Assembly (NCBI GenBank): GCA_045613985.1
Contig: JAZLCA010000040.1
Span: forward strand, 1-32,357
Reading direction: 5' to 3'
From: SIG644 sp045613985
GTDB lineage: Bacteria; Bacillota; Clostridia; Oscillospirales; CAG-272
DNA length: 32,357 bases
Part shown: positions 21,594 through 30,301 of the stretch, piece by piece
Numbering within the stretch: the stretch's first letter is position 1
How the letters are laid out: every line of letters begins with the position of its first letter
Program-made: the position numbers and the translations under genes
Notes under the pieces: model-generated
Seen by the model: the letters and a program-made list of their open reading frames with translations, nothing else
Told to the model about the DNA's origin: nothing
Database searches by the model: none

Positions 21594-23183
21594 TTAGTCT
21601 TCCAGGTCGCTGATCATCTTATTGATGTCCCTGACGCACTCCTCAACCTTGGTCTCAAACTGCTTCCATACGCTCATGATATCCGAGGATTCTCTGGCGG
21701 TCAAACGAAGCAGACCCTGTGCGTGCTGCAGACCGGTGGTGGTATCCCAGTACTGACCGGGGTCATAAATACGGGTCTGGAAAATCAATTCGAGCATTCT
21801 CTTGGAGTTTTCTTCCTTTGCGGTACGGTCCAGAAGAATGGTCTCGTAGAACTTAGGATATACGCTATAGTAAGATTCCCAGCTCATAGCCTCTAGAACA
21901 ACGGCGCACATCTCGATATTCTCCGCGTCTACGGGGATACCCAGCACGCTGTCGTGGTGGATCCAAACGAGAGAGTGGTAACCTTTCTGGTCCTCATTGT
22001 ACATGGGATAGGGCAGGATACCATACAGATCGGACATTTCGCTGTAATCCGAAGCAGACTTAACCATGCCGCCTGCAAACAGAGCCTTGCCATCCGGGAA
22101 GATCTTACCTTCATATTCGGCCAAGAGCTTAGTATCAACGGCACTGTTCAGATACCAGTCAGCGTACATAAAGTCTTCGAAGATTTCCTGCATAACAACG
22201 ATGGAATCATTGTCGGGATCGCCGAAATCGTATTCCAGATAACCGCCCGCGTCAATGTGAGCAAACTGCTTACCCGTAGCGGCATACAGGAAGAATACGG
22301 GGTCGTCACCGCCGATGATACCCCAAATATCGTCACCCGAGTTCATCAGGTCGTCGCCATCGTTGGGGTGAGAAACGATCTCACAAGCAGAGATCATGTT
22401 ATCAAAGGTCCATTCCATATTGTCGACCAATTCAAAGAAATTGGGCAGTTCGTCTGCGTAGTCCGCCGCCATGGTCTGGTTGAAGTAAAGTGCAGCCGTT
22501 GCGCCCTTGTCACGAAGCAACATTTCCGTAGATGCAACGTACAGATGAGCACCCAGCGTGTACGATTCTACCGAGTTCTGTACCCACCAAGGCTGATCGA
22601 TGTGCAAAATGGTGCCGTTGAGCTTATTCATATCGTACATCAGCTCTTCCTGAACCATACCGATCAACTGACGGGAACGCTGCGTTACCAGCTGGAACTC
22701 ATCCAACTGAGAGTCTCTGTTCATACGCATACGAGCAATGTGAGGCACAGATGCGTCAACGGAGCAGTACTCCTTGGTGATCTCCACCTTGTACTCCTGC
22801 TCTACCCAAGCGTTACGCTCGTAGACTGCCTGGGACAGCATACCTCCGTCCAGCATATCTACGTCGCCCTCTTCCCACGGAATCCAGCCGGAAGGAGCGC
22901 TGTCCTGTCCGCCCGCAGACCATTCAAGAATATGATAGGTCGCACCGCCGTAGGAATACTGCGCGGGGTCCAAATTCAATGGGATTCTTTCATCGAAATC
23001 ATTTTGATCGTCTTTGTCATCATCATCTTTGTTGTCATCGTCATCGGGAGTCTCACCGGGCTGTTGGGGTTGCTGTTCATCCTTAGGATCTTCCGGTGTC
23101 TGAGGATCCGAGCAAGCTACCAGTGTAAAGATCGCCGTCATCACCAGCAACAATGCCAAAAGCAAGGATACTAACTTTCTCAT
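21594..23183 (-). CDS. Solute-binding-like lipoprotein 1
   Basis: 529 residues. Signal peptide with lipobox (FTLVAC, Cys about 24), then a Glu/Gln/Asp-rich linker (about 25-70), and a large domain beginning YGGATYHILEWS. The overall pattern (TLGAHLYVAST, LLRDKGATAALYFNQT, NFFELVDNMEWTFD) suggests a diverged extracellular solute-binding protein of the sugar type, anchored outside the membrane. It is the first-listed of four tandem paralogs (others at 23363, 25081 and 26843) and the most diverged at the start of the mature domain. No ABC permease or ATPase is nearby, so it would have to share one encoded elsewhere or act as a binding lipoprotein. Ribosome site GGAGGGAA. Confidence 0.75.
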   Translation of the reverse strand: MRKLVSLLLALLLVMTAIFTLVACSDPQTPEDPKDEQQPQQPGETPDDDDNKDDDDKDDQNDFDERIPLNLDPAQYSYGGATYHILEWSAGGQDSAPSGWIPWEEGDVDMLDGGMLSQAVYERNAWVEQEYKVEITKEYCSVDASVPHIARMRMNRDSQLDEFQLVTQRSRQLIGMVQEELMYDMNKLNGTILHIDQPWWVQNSVESYTLGAHLYVASTEMLLRDKGATAALYFNQTMAADYADELPNFFELVDNMEWTFDNMISACEIVSHPNDGDDLMNSGDDIWGIIGGDDPVFFLYAATGKQFAHIDAGGYLEYDFGDPDNDSIVVMQEIFEDFMYADWYLNSAVDTKLLAEYEGKIFPDGKALFAGGMVKSASDYSEMSDLYGILPYPMYNEDQKGYHSLVWIHHDSVLGIPVDAENIEMCAVVLEAMSWESYYSVYPKFYETILLDRTAKEENSKRMLELIFQTRIYDPGQYWDTTTGLQHAQGLLRLTARESSDIMSVWKQFETKVEECVRDINKMISDLED

Positions 23184-23235
23184 GTTATTTTCCCTCCTGC
23201 CGTCCTGCGAATAAAGCAGGACAAATTGATATTAC

Positions 23236-23264
23236 ATTCTATCATGTAATCGGTTACATGTCAA
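23236..23264 (-). promoter_or_regulatory. Promoter of lipoprotein 1 with palindromic operator in the spacer
   Basis: Minus strand: TTGACA (23264-23259), 17 bp, TAGAAT (23241-23236). The spacer is almost filled by the palindrome CATGTAA-n4-TTACATG (23243-23260). A 5' UTR hairpin GTCCTGC/GCAGGAC lies just before the ribosome site. Confidence 0.75.
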
Positions 23265-23362
23265 GGCTTTTCCCGAAACTTGCCATTTTTTTGGTTCTTT
23301 TGCATAAATCCGGTTTAAGAAACAGAGAGCCGGTCCAAAATAACCGTCCCTCTTTTGTGAAA

Positions 23363-24937
23363 TCAATATTCCTTATCCGAAATCCAATCGTTGACCTTTT
23401 GGATATTGTTCTCTACTCTGTCCTTGAATTTCGCCCATATGCCGGCGACATCCGAGCTGTGCTTGGCACTCAGGCGCAAAAGGCCCTCGTCGCCCTGCAA
23501 GCCCGAGCCGCCATCCCAGTACAGGCCGGGATCGTAAGAACGAGTATCGAAAATGATCTTAAGCATTCTCTTGGACTCTACGTCCTTGCACATACGGTCA
23601 AGCAGAATGGTATCGTAAAATACCGGCGTCACGCTCTCATAGGATTCCCAGCTCAGCGCCTCCAGTACCACGGCACACATGGTCTTATCTGCGGCAAAGG
23701 AAGGAATGCCCAGAACACTATCGTGATGTTCCCACACCAGCGAGGAATACTTGTCCTGATCCACACTCATCTTGGGATGCGGCAGGATGCCGTACCACTC
23801 CTCCATAAACTTGAGCTCATTGGTCAGATCCTTGACCATGCCGCTCTTAAACAGCGCATTACCGTTGGTAAACAGGTCTTCACCATCCTCAAGGATCTGT
23901 TTTCCGATCAGCCCCTCGTGCATATACCAATCAGCATAGATAACGTAATCGAAGATATACTTCATGTCAGCGACACTGTCATCCTTGCCAAAATCGTAGA
24001 CGATATAACCGTCCTTGTCCACGTGAGCAAACTTGTGTCCCGTCGCGTTAAACAGATAATACACGGGAGAGTCACTGCCGGTACAACCCCAAAGGTCATC
24101 TGCGGAATTGATTATATCATCCGTATCGAGCGAAGAAACAACCAATTCGCAGGATTCAATCAAGACATCCAGCGTCCACTCGCCATCTTGTACCAACTCA
24201 TAGAAATCGGGCAGATCTTCGAAATCGTTATGCAGATTTTGGTTGAAAAACAGTGCCGCCGTCGCGCCCTTATCGCGCAACAGCATCTCGGAAGCCGCGA
24301 CATACAAGTGTGAGCCAAGAGTAAAGGAAGCTATCGAATCCTGCACCCACCAGGGGCTATCGGTATGCAGATACTGCTCGTAATCGTTCATATCCGCAAA
24401 CAAGCCTTCCTCGATCAGCGTCACCATCTCAAAGGTACGCAGAGTGAGCAGCTGATAGGTATCGTTGGAGGTACCTGCATCGGCGCGAACCTTGGTGAAA
24501 TAATCGGGATTACCGTTCACAGCGGCGTACTCCTTGGTAATGTCCACGTCGAAATTTTGTTCTACCCAGGCGTTGCGATCAAACACAGCAGAAGCCAGCA
24601 TATCACCGTCCTTCTCATTGACGTCTCCCTCCTCCCAAGGGATCCAAGAAGTACCTGACGTCATCTGGTCTCCTACCGTCCATTCGAGAATATGGAAACT
24701 TGCTCCGCCATAGCCTTCTGTGGGCAAATGTTCCGGGAAATGCGGCGATGTCACCGGGGGCTCAACCGGAGTTTCTATCGGAGGTTCTATCGGAGGTTCT
24801 ATCGAAGAATCCTCCTGGGGAGGTTGCCCTTGTTGCGGCTCCCGTTCGGTCCCGGGCTCGGCTTCCCCGCATGAAATCAGACAAAGCGACGGCGTCAATA
24901 GCAAAAAGAACACCAAAAGCAAGGATAAAAGCTTCAT
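23363..24937 (-). CDS. Solute-binding-like lipoprotein 2
   Basis: 524 residues. Lipobox LCLISC (Cys about 23), followed by a linker with repeated Pro-Pro-Ile/Val-Glu units (SIEPPIEPPIETPVEPPV) that makes it unlike the linkers of its neighbours. The mature domain then runs collinear with the other three: YGGASFHILEWT, SWIPWEEGDV, LLRDKGATAALFFNQ, LVWEHHDSVLGIP, RSYDPGLYWD. Probably a membrane-anchored binding protein for sugars or oligosaccharides. An imperfect inverted repeat follows the stop. Substrate unknown. Confidence 0.75.
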   Translation of the reverse strand: MKLLSLLLVFFLLLTPSLCLISCGEAEPGTEREPQQGQPPQEDSSIEPPIEPPIETPVEPPVTSPHFPEHLPTEGYGGASFHILEWTVGDQMTSGTSWIPWEEGDVNEKDGDMLASAVFDRNAWVEQNFDVDITKEYAAVNGNPDYFTKVRADAGTSNDTYQLLTLRTFEMVTLIEEGLFADMNDYEQYLHTDSPWWVQDSIASFTLGSHLYVAASEMLLRDKGATAALFFNQNLHNDFEDLPDFYELVQDGEWTLDVLIESCELVVSSLDTDDIINSADDLWGCTGSDSPVYYLFNATGHKFAHVDKDGYIVYDFGKDDSVADMKYIFDYVIYADWYMHEGLIGKQILEDGEDLFTNGNALFKSGMVKDLTNELKFMEEWYGILPHPKMSVDQDKYSSLVWEHHDSVLGIPSFAADKTMCAVVLEALSWESYESVTPVFYDTILLDRMCKDVESKRMLKIIFDTRSYDPGLYWDGGSGLQGDEGLLRLSAKHSSDVAGIWAKFKDRVENNIQKVNDWISDKEY

Positions 24938-24985
24938 AAAAACGTCTCCTGTTCCCGCACAGCAAAGCGCGAAAGATTACACTTC

Positions 24986-25014
24986 ATTATATCCTGTTTT
25001 GCCGGATTTGTCAA
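24986..25014 (-). promoter_or_regulatory. Promoter of lipoprotein 2
   Basis: Minus strand: TTGACA (25014-25009), 17-bp spacer, TATAAT (24991-24986), a perfect consensus. Confidence 0.85.
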
Positions 25015-25024
25015 GGCACACGAT

Positions 25025-25068
25025 ACAAGCGAGGGGGGGAACCGATATCGGTTGCCGCCCTCGCTTGT
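25025..25068. terminator. Double palindrome after lipoprotein 3
   Basis: ACAAGCGAGGG (25025-25035) pairs with CCCTCGCTTGT (25058-25068), with the self-complementary AACCGATATCGGTT inside. Probably a terminator for the minus-strand gene, though without a clear T-run. Confidence 0.6.
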
Positions 25069-25080
25069 AGTTAGGAAAAA

Positions 25081-26676
25081 TCAATCTTCTTTGTCTACGA
25101 TCCAGTCGTTGACCTCGTCGAAGTTATCGGCCACCTTGCTCTCGAACTTTGCCCAAAGGCTGGCAATATCGGAGCTATTGGTAGCGGAGAGACGCAGCAG
25201 ACCGTCCGTTCCGTGCAAACCGGATGCGCGGTCCCAATACAGACCGGGGTCGTACGAACGGGTGTTGAATATAATCTTGAGCATTTCCTTGGACTGTTCA
25301 TCCTTGGCTGCGCGGTTGAGCAGAATGGTCTCGTAGAATACGGGATATACGCTGTAATAGGACTCCCAGCTCAGAGCCTCAATGATAACGGCGCACATTT
25401 CCTTATCCTTTGTGTATGCGGGAATACCCAGAGCACTGTCGTGATGCTCCCAAACCAGAGAACTATACTCCTTCTGATCCACGTCATACAGAGGATAGGG
25501 CAAAATACCGTACAGATCGTTCATGTCCTTGAGTCTGTTGGTGGTATCCTTAACCATGCCGCCCTTAAACAGCGAGGTACCTTCAACAAAGATATCCTGA
25601 CCTTCCTGCAAGAAGGTCTTACCAACCGTCATGGTATTCATATACCAATCCGCGTACATGACCTTTTGGAAGATATTCTGCATAACAACGATGCTGTCGC
25701 TGTCTTCATCGGCAAAATCATAGTCGATAAAGCCGTCGTTATCGATATGCGCGAACTTATAACCGAAGCCGTTGAACAGATAGTAAACAGGGTCATCGCC
25801 GGCGCTGAAGCCCCAGACATCATCCGCAGAGTTCATCTGGTCATCGCCATCGTTGGGGTGAGCAACCGTCTCACCGGCAAAGATCATTTCTTCCAGCGTC
25901 CACTCATGATTGGCTGCCAATTCAAAGAAGTTAGGCAGCTCGTCAGCGTAGTCGTTTGCAATCACCTGGTTGAAGAACAGGGCTGCGGTTGCACCCTTAT
26001 CGCGCAACAGAATCTCACTGGATGCAACGTACAGGTGAGAGCCCAGCGTAAAGGATGCGACTGCATCCTGAACCCACCAAGGCTGATCAAAATGCATATA
26101 CTGCTGATATTCGTTCATATCAGCGAACAGTTCCTCTTCGATCAGGCTAACGATATTTACGGTTCTCAGGGTGAGCATCTGGTACAGGTTGCTTTCTACC
26201 AAAGCATCCTGACGGACGTCGGTGAAATACTGCTGGTCGACGGAGCCGTATTCCTTGGTGATATCAACACTAAAGGTCTCTTCTACCCAAGCATTACGCT
26301 TGAATACTGCCGAACCCAGCATATCGCCGTCTTCGCTCTCTACGTCACCCTCTTCCCACGGAATCCAGGAAATACCGATATCGGTTTGGCCACCTGCCGA
26401 CCACTCAAGAATGTGGAAGGAAGCGTTGTTATAACCCGTCGTGGGCAGATAGTCCAGAGGAATTCTCTCATCGGGCTTTACTTCGGGGTCTTTTTCGGGA
26501 TCATTTTCAGGGTCTTTTTCAGGATCATTTTCAGGATCCTTGCCGGGATTGGTGGTATCACCGGGCGTGTTGTCGTTTGCAGGACCGTCCGGTTCGGGCT
26601 CCTGGCAGGCAACCATGGTAACGATCAAAGACAGTACCATGAGGAGAGCCAACAGCAAAGACATGACTCTTTTCAT
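25081..26676 (-). CDS. Solute-binding-like lipoprotein 3
   Basis: 531 residues. Lipobox VTMVAC (Cys about 24), then a linker with repeated Asp-Pro-Glu units (about 42-68), and the common mature domain: YNNASFHILEWS, SWIPWEEGDVE, FADMNEYQQYMHFDQPWWVQ, LLRDKGATAALFFNQ, SYDPGLYWDRAS. It is most similar to the paralog at 26843 in signal peptide and linker, so these two are probably the most recent duplicates. AGGAGG precedes the ATG. Substrate unknown; no transport genes adjoin. Confidence 0.75.
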   Translation of the reverse strand: MKRVMSLLLALLMVLSLIVTMVACQEPEPDGPANDNTPGDTTNPGKDPENDPEKDPENDPEKDPEVKPDERIPLDYLPTTGYNNASFHILEWSAGGQTDIGISWIPWEEGDVESEDGDMLGSAVFKRNAWVEETFSVDITKEYGSVDQQYFTDVRQDALVESNLYQMLTLRTVNIVSLIEEELFADMNEYQQYMHFDQPWWVQDAVASFTLGSHLYVASSEILLRDKGATAALFFNQVIANDYADELPNFFELAANHEWTLEEMIFAGETVAHPNDGDDQMNSADDVWGFSAGDDPVYYLFNGFGYKFAHIDNDGFIDYDFADEDSDSIVVMQNIFQKVMYADWYMNTMTVGKTFLQEGQDIFVEGTSLFKGGMVKDTTNRLKDMNDLYGILPYPLYDVDQKEYSSLVWEHHDSALGIPAYTKDKEMCAVIIEALSWESYYSVYPVFYETILLNRAAKDEQSKEMLKIIFNTRSYDPGLYWDRASGLHGTDGLLRLSATNSSDIASLWAKFESKVADNFDEVNDWIVDKED

Positions 26677-26694
26677 ATTTCTACCTCCTATTTG

Positions 26695-26758
26695 CTCGCA
26701 GACACACTCCTCTGCGAGTATTACAATTTATTATACCCCTATTTCCATATCTTGTCAA
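26695..26758 (-). promoter_or_regulatory. Promoter and 5' UTR hairpin of lipoprotein 3
   Basis: Minus strand: TTGACA (26758-26753), 17 bp, TATAAT (26735-26730). The leader then forms a perfect 8-bp hairpin, CTCGCAGA/TCTGCGAG (26718-26711 with 26702-26695), just before the ribosome site. Confidence 0.8.
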
Positions 26759-26801
26759 GTCCCGTTCCCCCACCTTTATCTTTTCTACAAAATGCACAAA
26801 G

Positions 26802-26830
26802 CGGGCGGTGGCAACGAAAGCCACCGCCCG
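26802..26830. terminator. Terminator of lipoprotein 4
   Basis: CGGGCGGTGGC (26802-26812) and GCCACCGCCCG (26820-26830): 11-bp perfect stem. Confidence 0.8.
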
Positions 26831-26842
26831 ACAAATGCGGAA

Positions 26843-28450
26843 TTATTCAGTTTCCTTGTCCGCGATCCAGTTGTTGACGCGGTCGATAGACTCCTGCACC
26901 TTGGACTCATGCTTAGCCCAGATGCTGGCGATATCGGAGTTGCCCGTCTCACTCAAGCGGAGCAGACCGGAGCCACCGTGGAGACCGGAGGTACTATCCC
27001 AGTACTGACCGGGATCGTAAGAACGAGTGGAGAAAATGATCTTAAGCATTTCCTTGGACTGCTCGTCTCTGGCTGCACGGTTAAGAAGAATGGTCTCATA
27101 GAACACGGGATATACGCTGTAATAGGACTCCCAGCTCAAAGCCTCCAGAACGACTGCCGACATTTCCTTATCTACCGTGTGCGCAGGAATACCGACGGCA
27201 CTGTCATGGTGCTGATATACCAAAGAGGAATAGTTCTCCTGGTCGAGATCAAACTTGGGGTGAGGCAGAATGCCGTACAGGTCAACCATGCTCTTGAACT
27301 TATTGGTGGTATCCTTAACCATACCGCTCTTGAACAGAGACTGACCGTCAACGAAGAGATCCTGACCTTCTTCCAGAATCTTCTTACCGATCAAGCGCTC
27401 ATGCATATACCAGTCAGCGTAGATGATCTTCAGGAAGATATCCTGCATAACCTTGATGCTATCGCTGCCCTCTTCTGCGAAGTCGTAATCAATGAAGCCG
27501 TCCTCGTCAACGTGAGCAAACTTGTAGCCTGCTGCGTTGTACAGGAAGTAAACAGGGTCGTCATCGCCAACCCAGCCCCAAACGTCCTCTGCGGAGTTAA
27601 GCTCGGTATCGCTGTCTGCAGAGTGAGCTACGATCTCACAAGCGTCCAACATTTCCTCGATGGTCCACTCTTGATTTGCTGCCAGCTCGAAGAAATTGGG
27701 CAACTCGTCAGCATGGTCTTCATACATCGTCTGGTTGAAATACAGAGCAGCGGTCGCGCCCTTGTCGCGCAGCAGCATTTCGCTGGATGCAGCGTACAGA
27801 TGCGAACCCAAAGTGAAGGAGTCAACCGAGTCCTCTACCCACCAGGGCTTATCAAAACGAACGTACTGCTCGTACTCGTTCATATCTGCAAACAACTCTT
27901 CTCTGATCATGTGAACGATCTCAATGGTTCTCATGGTGAAGATCTGATACAGGTTACTGGTAACGGTAGCGTCATTACGCGCCAGTGTGATGTATCCGGG
28001 GTTGCCATCGATCGACGCATACTCCTTAGAGATACTAACGCCATATTCTTCTTCTACCCAAGCGTTACGCTCGAATACAGCAGAAGCTAACATATCACCG
28101 TCATCGATTTCAACGTCGCCCTCTTCCCAGGGAATCCAAGACATACCTACTTCAACGACGTCATTGCAAGACCACTCCAAAATGTGGACCGGAGTACCGC
28201 CGTAATTCGTTTCGGGCAGATAGTCCAGAGGAAGTCTCTCATCGGGATCCTCTTCCGGATCCTTTTCGGGATCTTTTTCAGGATCTTTCTCGGGATCCTT
28301 CTCGGGGTCTTTGCCGGGATCGGTCGTATCGCCCGGCTTGTTATCATTCGCAGGATCGTCCGGTTGTTCGGGATCCTGGCAAGCTACCATGGTGACGACC
28401 ATCGTCAGAACCATAAGAAGCGCCAAAAGGAACGATAAAAATTTTTTCAT
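26843..28450 (-). CDS. Solute-binding-like lipoprotein 4
   Basis: 535 residues from the ATG at 28450, behind AAGGAGG; the open frame continues upstream to 28561 across the promoter, which excludes that start. Lipobox VTMVAC (Cys about 24), then a linker with at least five Asp-Pro-Glu/Lys repeats, coded by a run of GGATCCTTT-like DNA repeats (about 28245-28320). The mature domain matches the other three: YGGTPVHILEWS, SWIPWEEGDVE, LLRDKGATAALYFNQ, SYDPGQYWDSTS. Member of the tandem lipoprotein family; substrate unknown. Confidence 0.75.
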   Translation of the reverse strand: MKKFLSFLLALLMVLTMVVTMVACQDPEQPDDPANDNKPGDTTDPGKDPEKDPEKDPEKDPEKDPEEDPDERLPLDYLPETNYGGTPVHILEWSCNDVVEVGMSWIPWEEGDVEIDDGDMLASAVFERNAWVEEEYGVSISKEYASIDGNPGYITLARNDATVTSNLYQIFTMRTIEIVHMIREELFADMNEYEQYVRFDKPWWVEDSVDSFTLGSHLYAASSEMLLRDKGATAALYFNQTMYEDHADELPNFFELAANQEWTIEEMLDACEIVAHSADSDTELNSAEDVWGWVGDDDPVYFLYNAAGYKFAHVDEDGFIDYDFAEEGSDSIKVMQDIFLKIIYADWYMHERLIGKKILEEGQDLFVDGQSLFKSGMVKDTTNKFKSMVDLYGILPHPKFDLDQENYSSLVYQHHDSAVGIPAHTVDKEMSAVVLEALSWESYYSVYPVFYETILLNRAARDEQSKEMLKIIFSTRSYDPGQYWDSTSGLHGGSGLLRLSETGNSDIASIWAKHESKVQESIDRVNNWIADKETE

Positions 28451-28473
28451 GCTTCTAAGCCTCCTTGATAAAT

Positions 28474-28528
28474 TCACCATCATATGGGGTGACACTCTAA
28501 TTTTATCACATTTCTTGTAATATGTCAA
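28474..28528 (-). promoter_or_regulatory. Promoter and leader hairpin of lipoprotein 4
   Basis: Minus strand: TTGACA (28528-28523), 17 bp, TAAAAT (28505-28500). A short TCACC/GGTGA hairpin (28492-28474) follows in the leader. Confidence 0.75.
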
Positions 28529-28626
28529 CAAATTTCCCCGCTTGGAACTTTTGATTTTCATAAATCATTTTTATGGACAGTATCTCCTTTTTTTATATCC
28601 CGCAGTGCCCTACGGCACAAAATCTT

Positions 28627-29313
28627 TCAACCGCCCATGGCATCGCGCAGTTTATCCAAAGCACCCTTTTCCAATCGGCTGACGTAAGAACGCGAGATAC
28701 CTAAGAGCAGCGCCACTTCCCGCTGTGCCATGGGCTCCGTACCGTCCAGTCCAAACCTCATACAAATGATCTGCCGTTCTCGCTCGTCCAGCACCTCCTG
28801 CACCAATTGTACCGCACGCCGGCCGCACAGCATGGTATTGACCTCCTCGGTCATGTTTTCCTCGCTGGCGATGACGTCCATGTAGGTCAACGGATTCCCT
28901 TCTCTGTCCACGTCGATGGTATCGTGCATCGACACCTCGGCACTCCAATGCTTTTGGCGCCGGAAATACATGAGTATCTCGTTTTGCACGCATTTAGCGC
29001 CGTAGGTGGCGAATTTGGTGCCGTTTTCTACCCGAAAGGTATCCACCGCCTTGATCAGACCGATCGAGCCGACCGACACCAAATCCTCCTGATTGCGGCA
29101 GGTGCCGTAGTATTTACGAACGATATGCGACACTAAACGAAGATTGTGCAAGATGAGCTTCTGACGGGCATTTTCGTCTCCGTTTGCAGCCGCAACAAAG
29201 CAGTCGTGCTCCTCGGCGGCACTCAACGGGGGCGGAAACTGGGAGGGCGTTCCGATTCCCAACGAAACATGGAAAAAACGGGACAAGAGCGCAAGCAATG
29301 CAGCAAGCATCAT
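28627..29313 (-). CDS. sigK: RNA polymerase sporulation sigma factor SigK
   Basis: 228 residues. A hydrophobic N-terminus (MMLAALLALLSRFFHVSLG) resembles the pro-sequence that tethers pro-SigK to the membrane. Region 2 follows (NLRLVSHIVRKYYG, QEDLVSVGSIGLIKAVDTF, KFATYGAKCVQNEILMYFR, about 58-118) and a region 4 helix-turn-helix near the end (QREVALLLGISRSYVSRLEKGALDKL). It would direct late mother-cell genes after proteolytic activation. The reading frame is continuous, so no skin-like element interrupts it. AAGGAG precedes the start; two ATG codons are adjacent. Confidence 0.9.
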   Translation of the reverse strand: MMLAALLALLSRFFHVSLGIGTPSQFPPPLSAAEEHDCFVAAANGDENARQKLILHNLRLVSHIVRKYYGTCRNQEDLVSVGSIGLIKAVDTFRVENGTKFATYGAKCVQNEILMYFRRQKHWSAEVSMHDTIDVDREGNPLTYMDVIASEENMTEEVNTMLCGRRAVQLVQEVLDERERQIICMRFGLDGTEPMAQREVALLLGISRSYVSRLEKGALDKLRDAMGG

Positions 29314-29417
29314 GATGTTCTCCTTTTCTCAAAATATGATGCAGTATATGTGCCGAACGTATGGATTTTGCCTGTCCGCACTTTGTTGTGTGTTTTTTTG
29401 AAAAAAGATATTATCTA

Positions 29418-29447
29418 TTGCCAAAGCGGTCCGTTTTGTGATATAAT
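29418..29447 (+). promoter_or_regulatory. Promoter of the HAD hydrolase gene
   Basis: TTGCCA (29418-29423), 18-bp spacer, TATAAT (29442-29447), 32 bp upstream of the ATG. Confidence 0.65.
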
Positions 29448-29479
29448 AAAGGTACTCTTGAAGAAAGGGATTCATTGCA

Positions 29480-30247
29480 ATGAAGTATTTGATTTTTTTG
29501 GATATAGACGGCACGCTTTTGTCCTGCGGTGTGCATCCCCGCACCGTCACAGCCATCCGGCAGGCGATGGATGCAGGCCACCTTGTTTTCATCAACACCG
29601 GCCGCTCCATGGGCAACGTTCCTAAGGAAGCCTTGAAAGACGTCCAACTGACCGGCATCGTAGCAGGTCTTGGCTCGTATGTTGAGATGCAGGGGGAGGT
29701 GCTGCTTTCCCGCCCTATGTCGATGGAGGAGATCGCTCTGGTAATGCAGATTGCCCGACGCTGTAAGATCGGTCTTTTGCTGGAAGGAGAGCAGCTGCTG
29801 GCCAATTACCTTCCCGAATATTTCCATCCGAATTGGTTGCAGCCGCGCCCGACCGTAGCGGACGAGCAGGACCTTCGCGAGCGATTTCGCGATCTCCGTG
29901 TCAGCAAGATCAGCTTTACCTTGCCTTTGCCGCAGGAGGCCGAGAAGGAATTGAAAAAGCACTTTGCGATCATTAACCACCCCACCTATGCAGAAGTTGG
30001 AACAAAAGGATTGAGCAAAGCAACGGCCATGGATTTTCTGAAGCAGCGTTTTGCCATTGCCGACGACCACGTTATCGCCATGGGAGACAGCCTCAACGAC
30101 GTAGAAATGCTACGCGCGGCCGGCATCGCTGTCGTTATGGGAGACGGCTCCGAGCAAGTCAAGCCGCTGGCCGATTTTATCTCGATCGCCGCCCGCGACG
30201 GTGGTGTAGGTCAGGCACTGGAAGAATTGGTGCTTAAAAAGAAATAA
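29480..30247 (+). CDS. HAD-superfamily Cof-type phosphatase
   Basis: 255 residues with all four HAD motifs: DIDGTLLS at 8-15 (nucleophile D8, acid D10), NTGRS at about 39-43, K in GLSKATAMDFL (about 180), and GDSLNDVEML at about 199-208. The cap between motifs II and III is of the C2 type found in Cof/YbiV-like sugar-phosphate phosphatases. Cytosolic; the substrate cannot be deduced. It is transcribed opposite to the sporulation genes on either side, from its own promoter, and ends at a strong terminator. Confidence 0.93.
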   Translation: MKYLIFLDIDGTLLSCGVHPRTVTAIRQAMDAGHLVFINTGRSMGNVPKEALKDVQLTGIVAGLGSYVEMQGEVLLSRPMSMEEIALVMQIARRCKIGLLLEGEQLLANYLPEYFHPNWLQPRPTVADEQDLRERFRDLRVSKISFTLPLPQEAEKELKKHFAIINHPTYAEVGTKGLSKATAMDFLKQRFAIADDHVIAMGDSLNDVEMLRAAGIAVVMGDGSEQVKPLADFISIAARDGGVGQALEELVLKKK

Positions 30248-30254
30248 AACCGCG

Positions 30255-30300
30255 ACGGCGGTGTGACTCCTATCCGGAAATCACACCGCCGCCGTTTTTT
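30255..30300. terminator. Terminator between HAD gene and sigF
   Basis: GGCGGTGTGA (30257-30266) pairs with TCACACCGCC (30281-30290); a T-run follows on the plus strand. Confidence 0.85.
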
Positions 30301-30301
30301 G

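Noticed and set aside
21954..28090. Long plus-strand frames (386-554 codons) opposite the four lipoprotein genes
   Set aside because: They resemble each other only because the genes on the other strand are paralogs. The minus-strand frames have signal peptides, lipoboxes, ribosome sites and promoters; the plus-strand frames have none.
28627..29313. Skin-like element interrupting sigK
   Set aside because: The reading frame is continuous from pro-sequence to region 4, and no recombinase is nearby.
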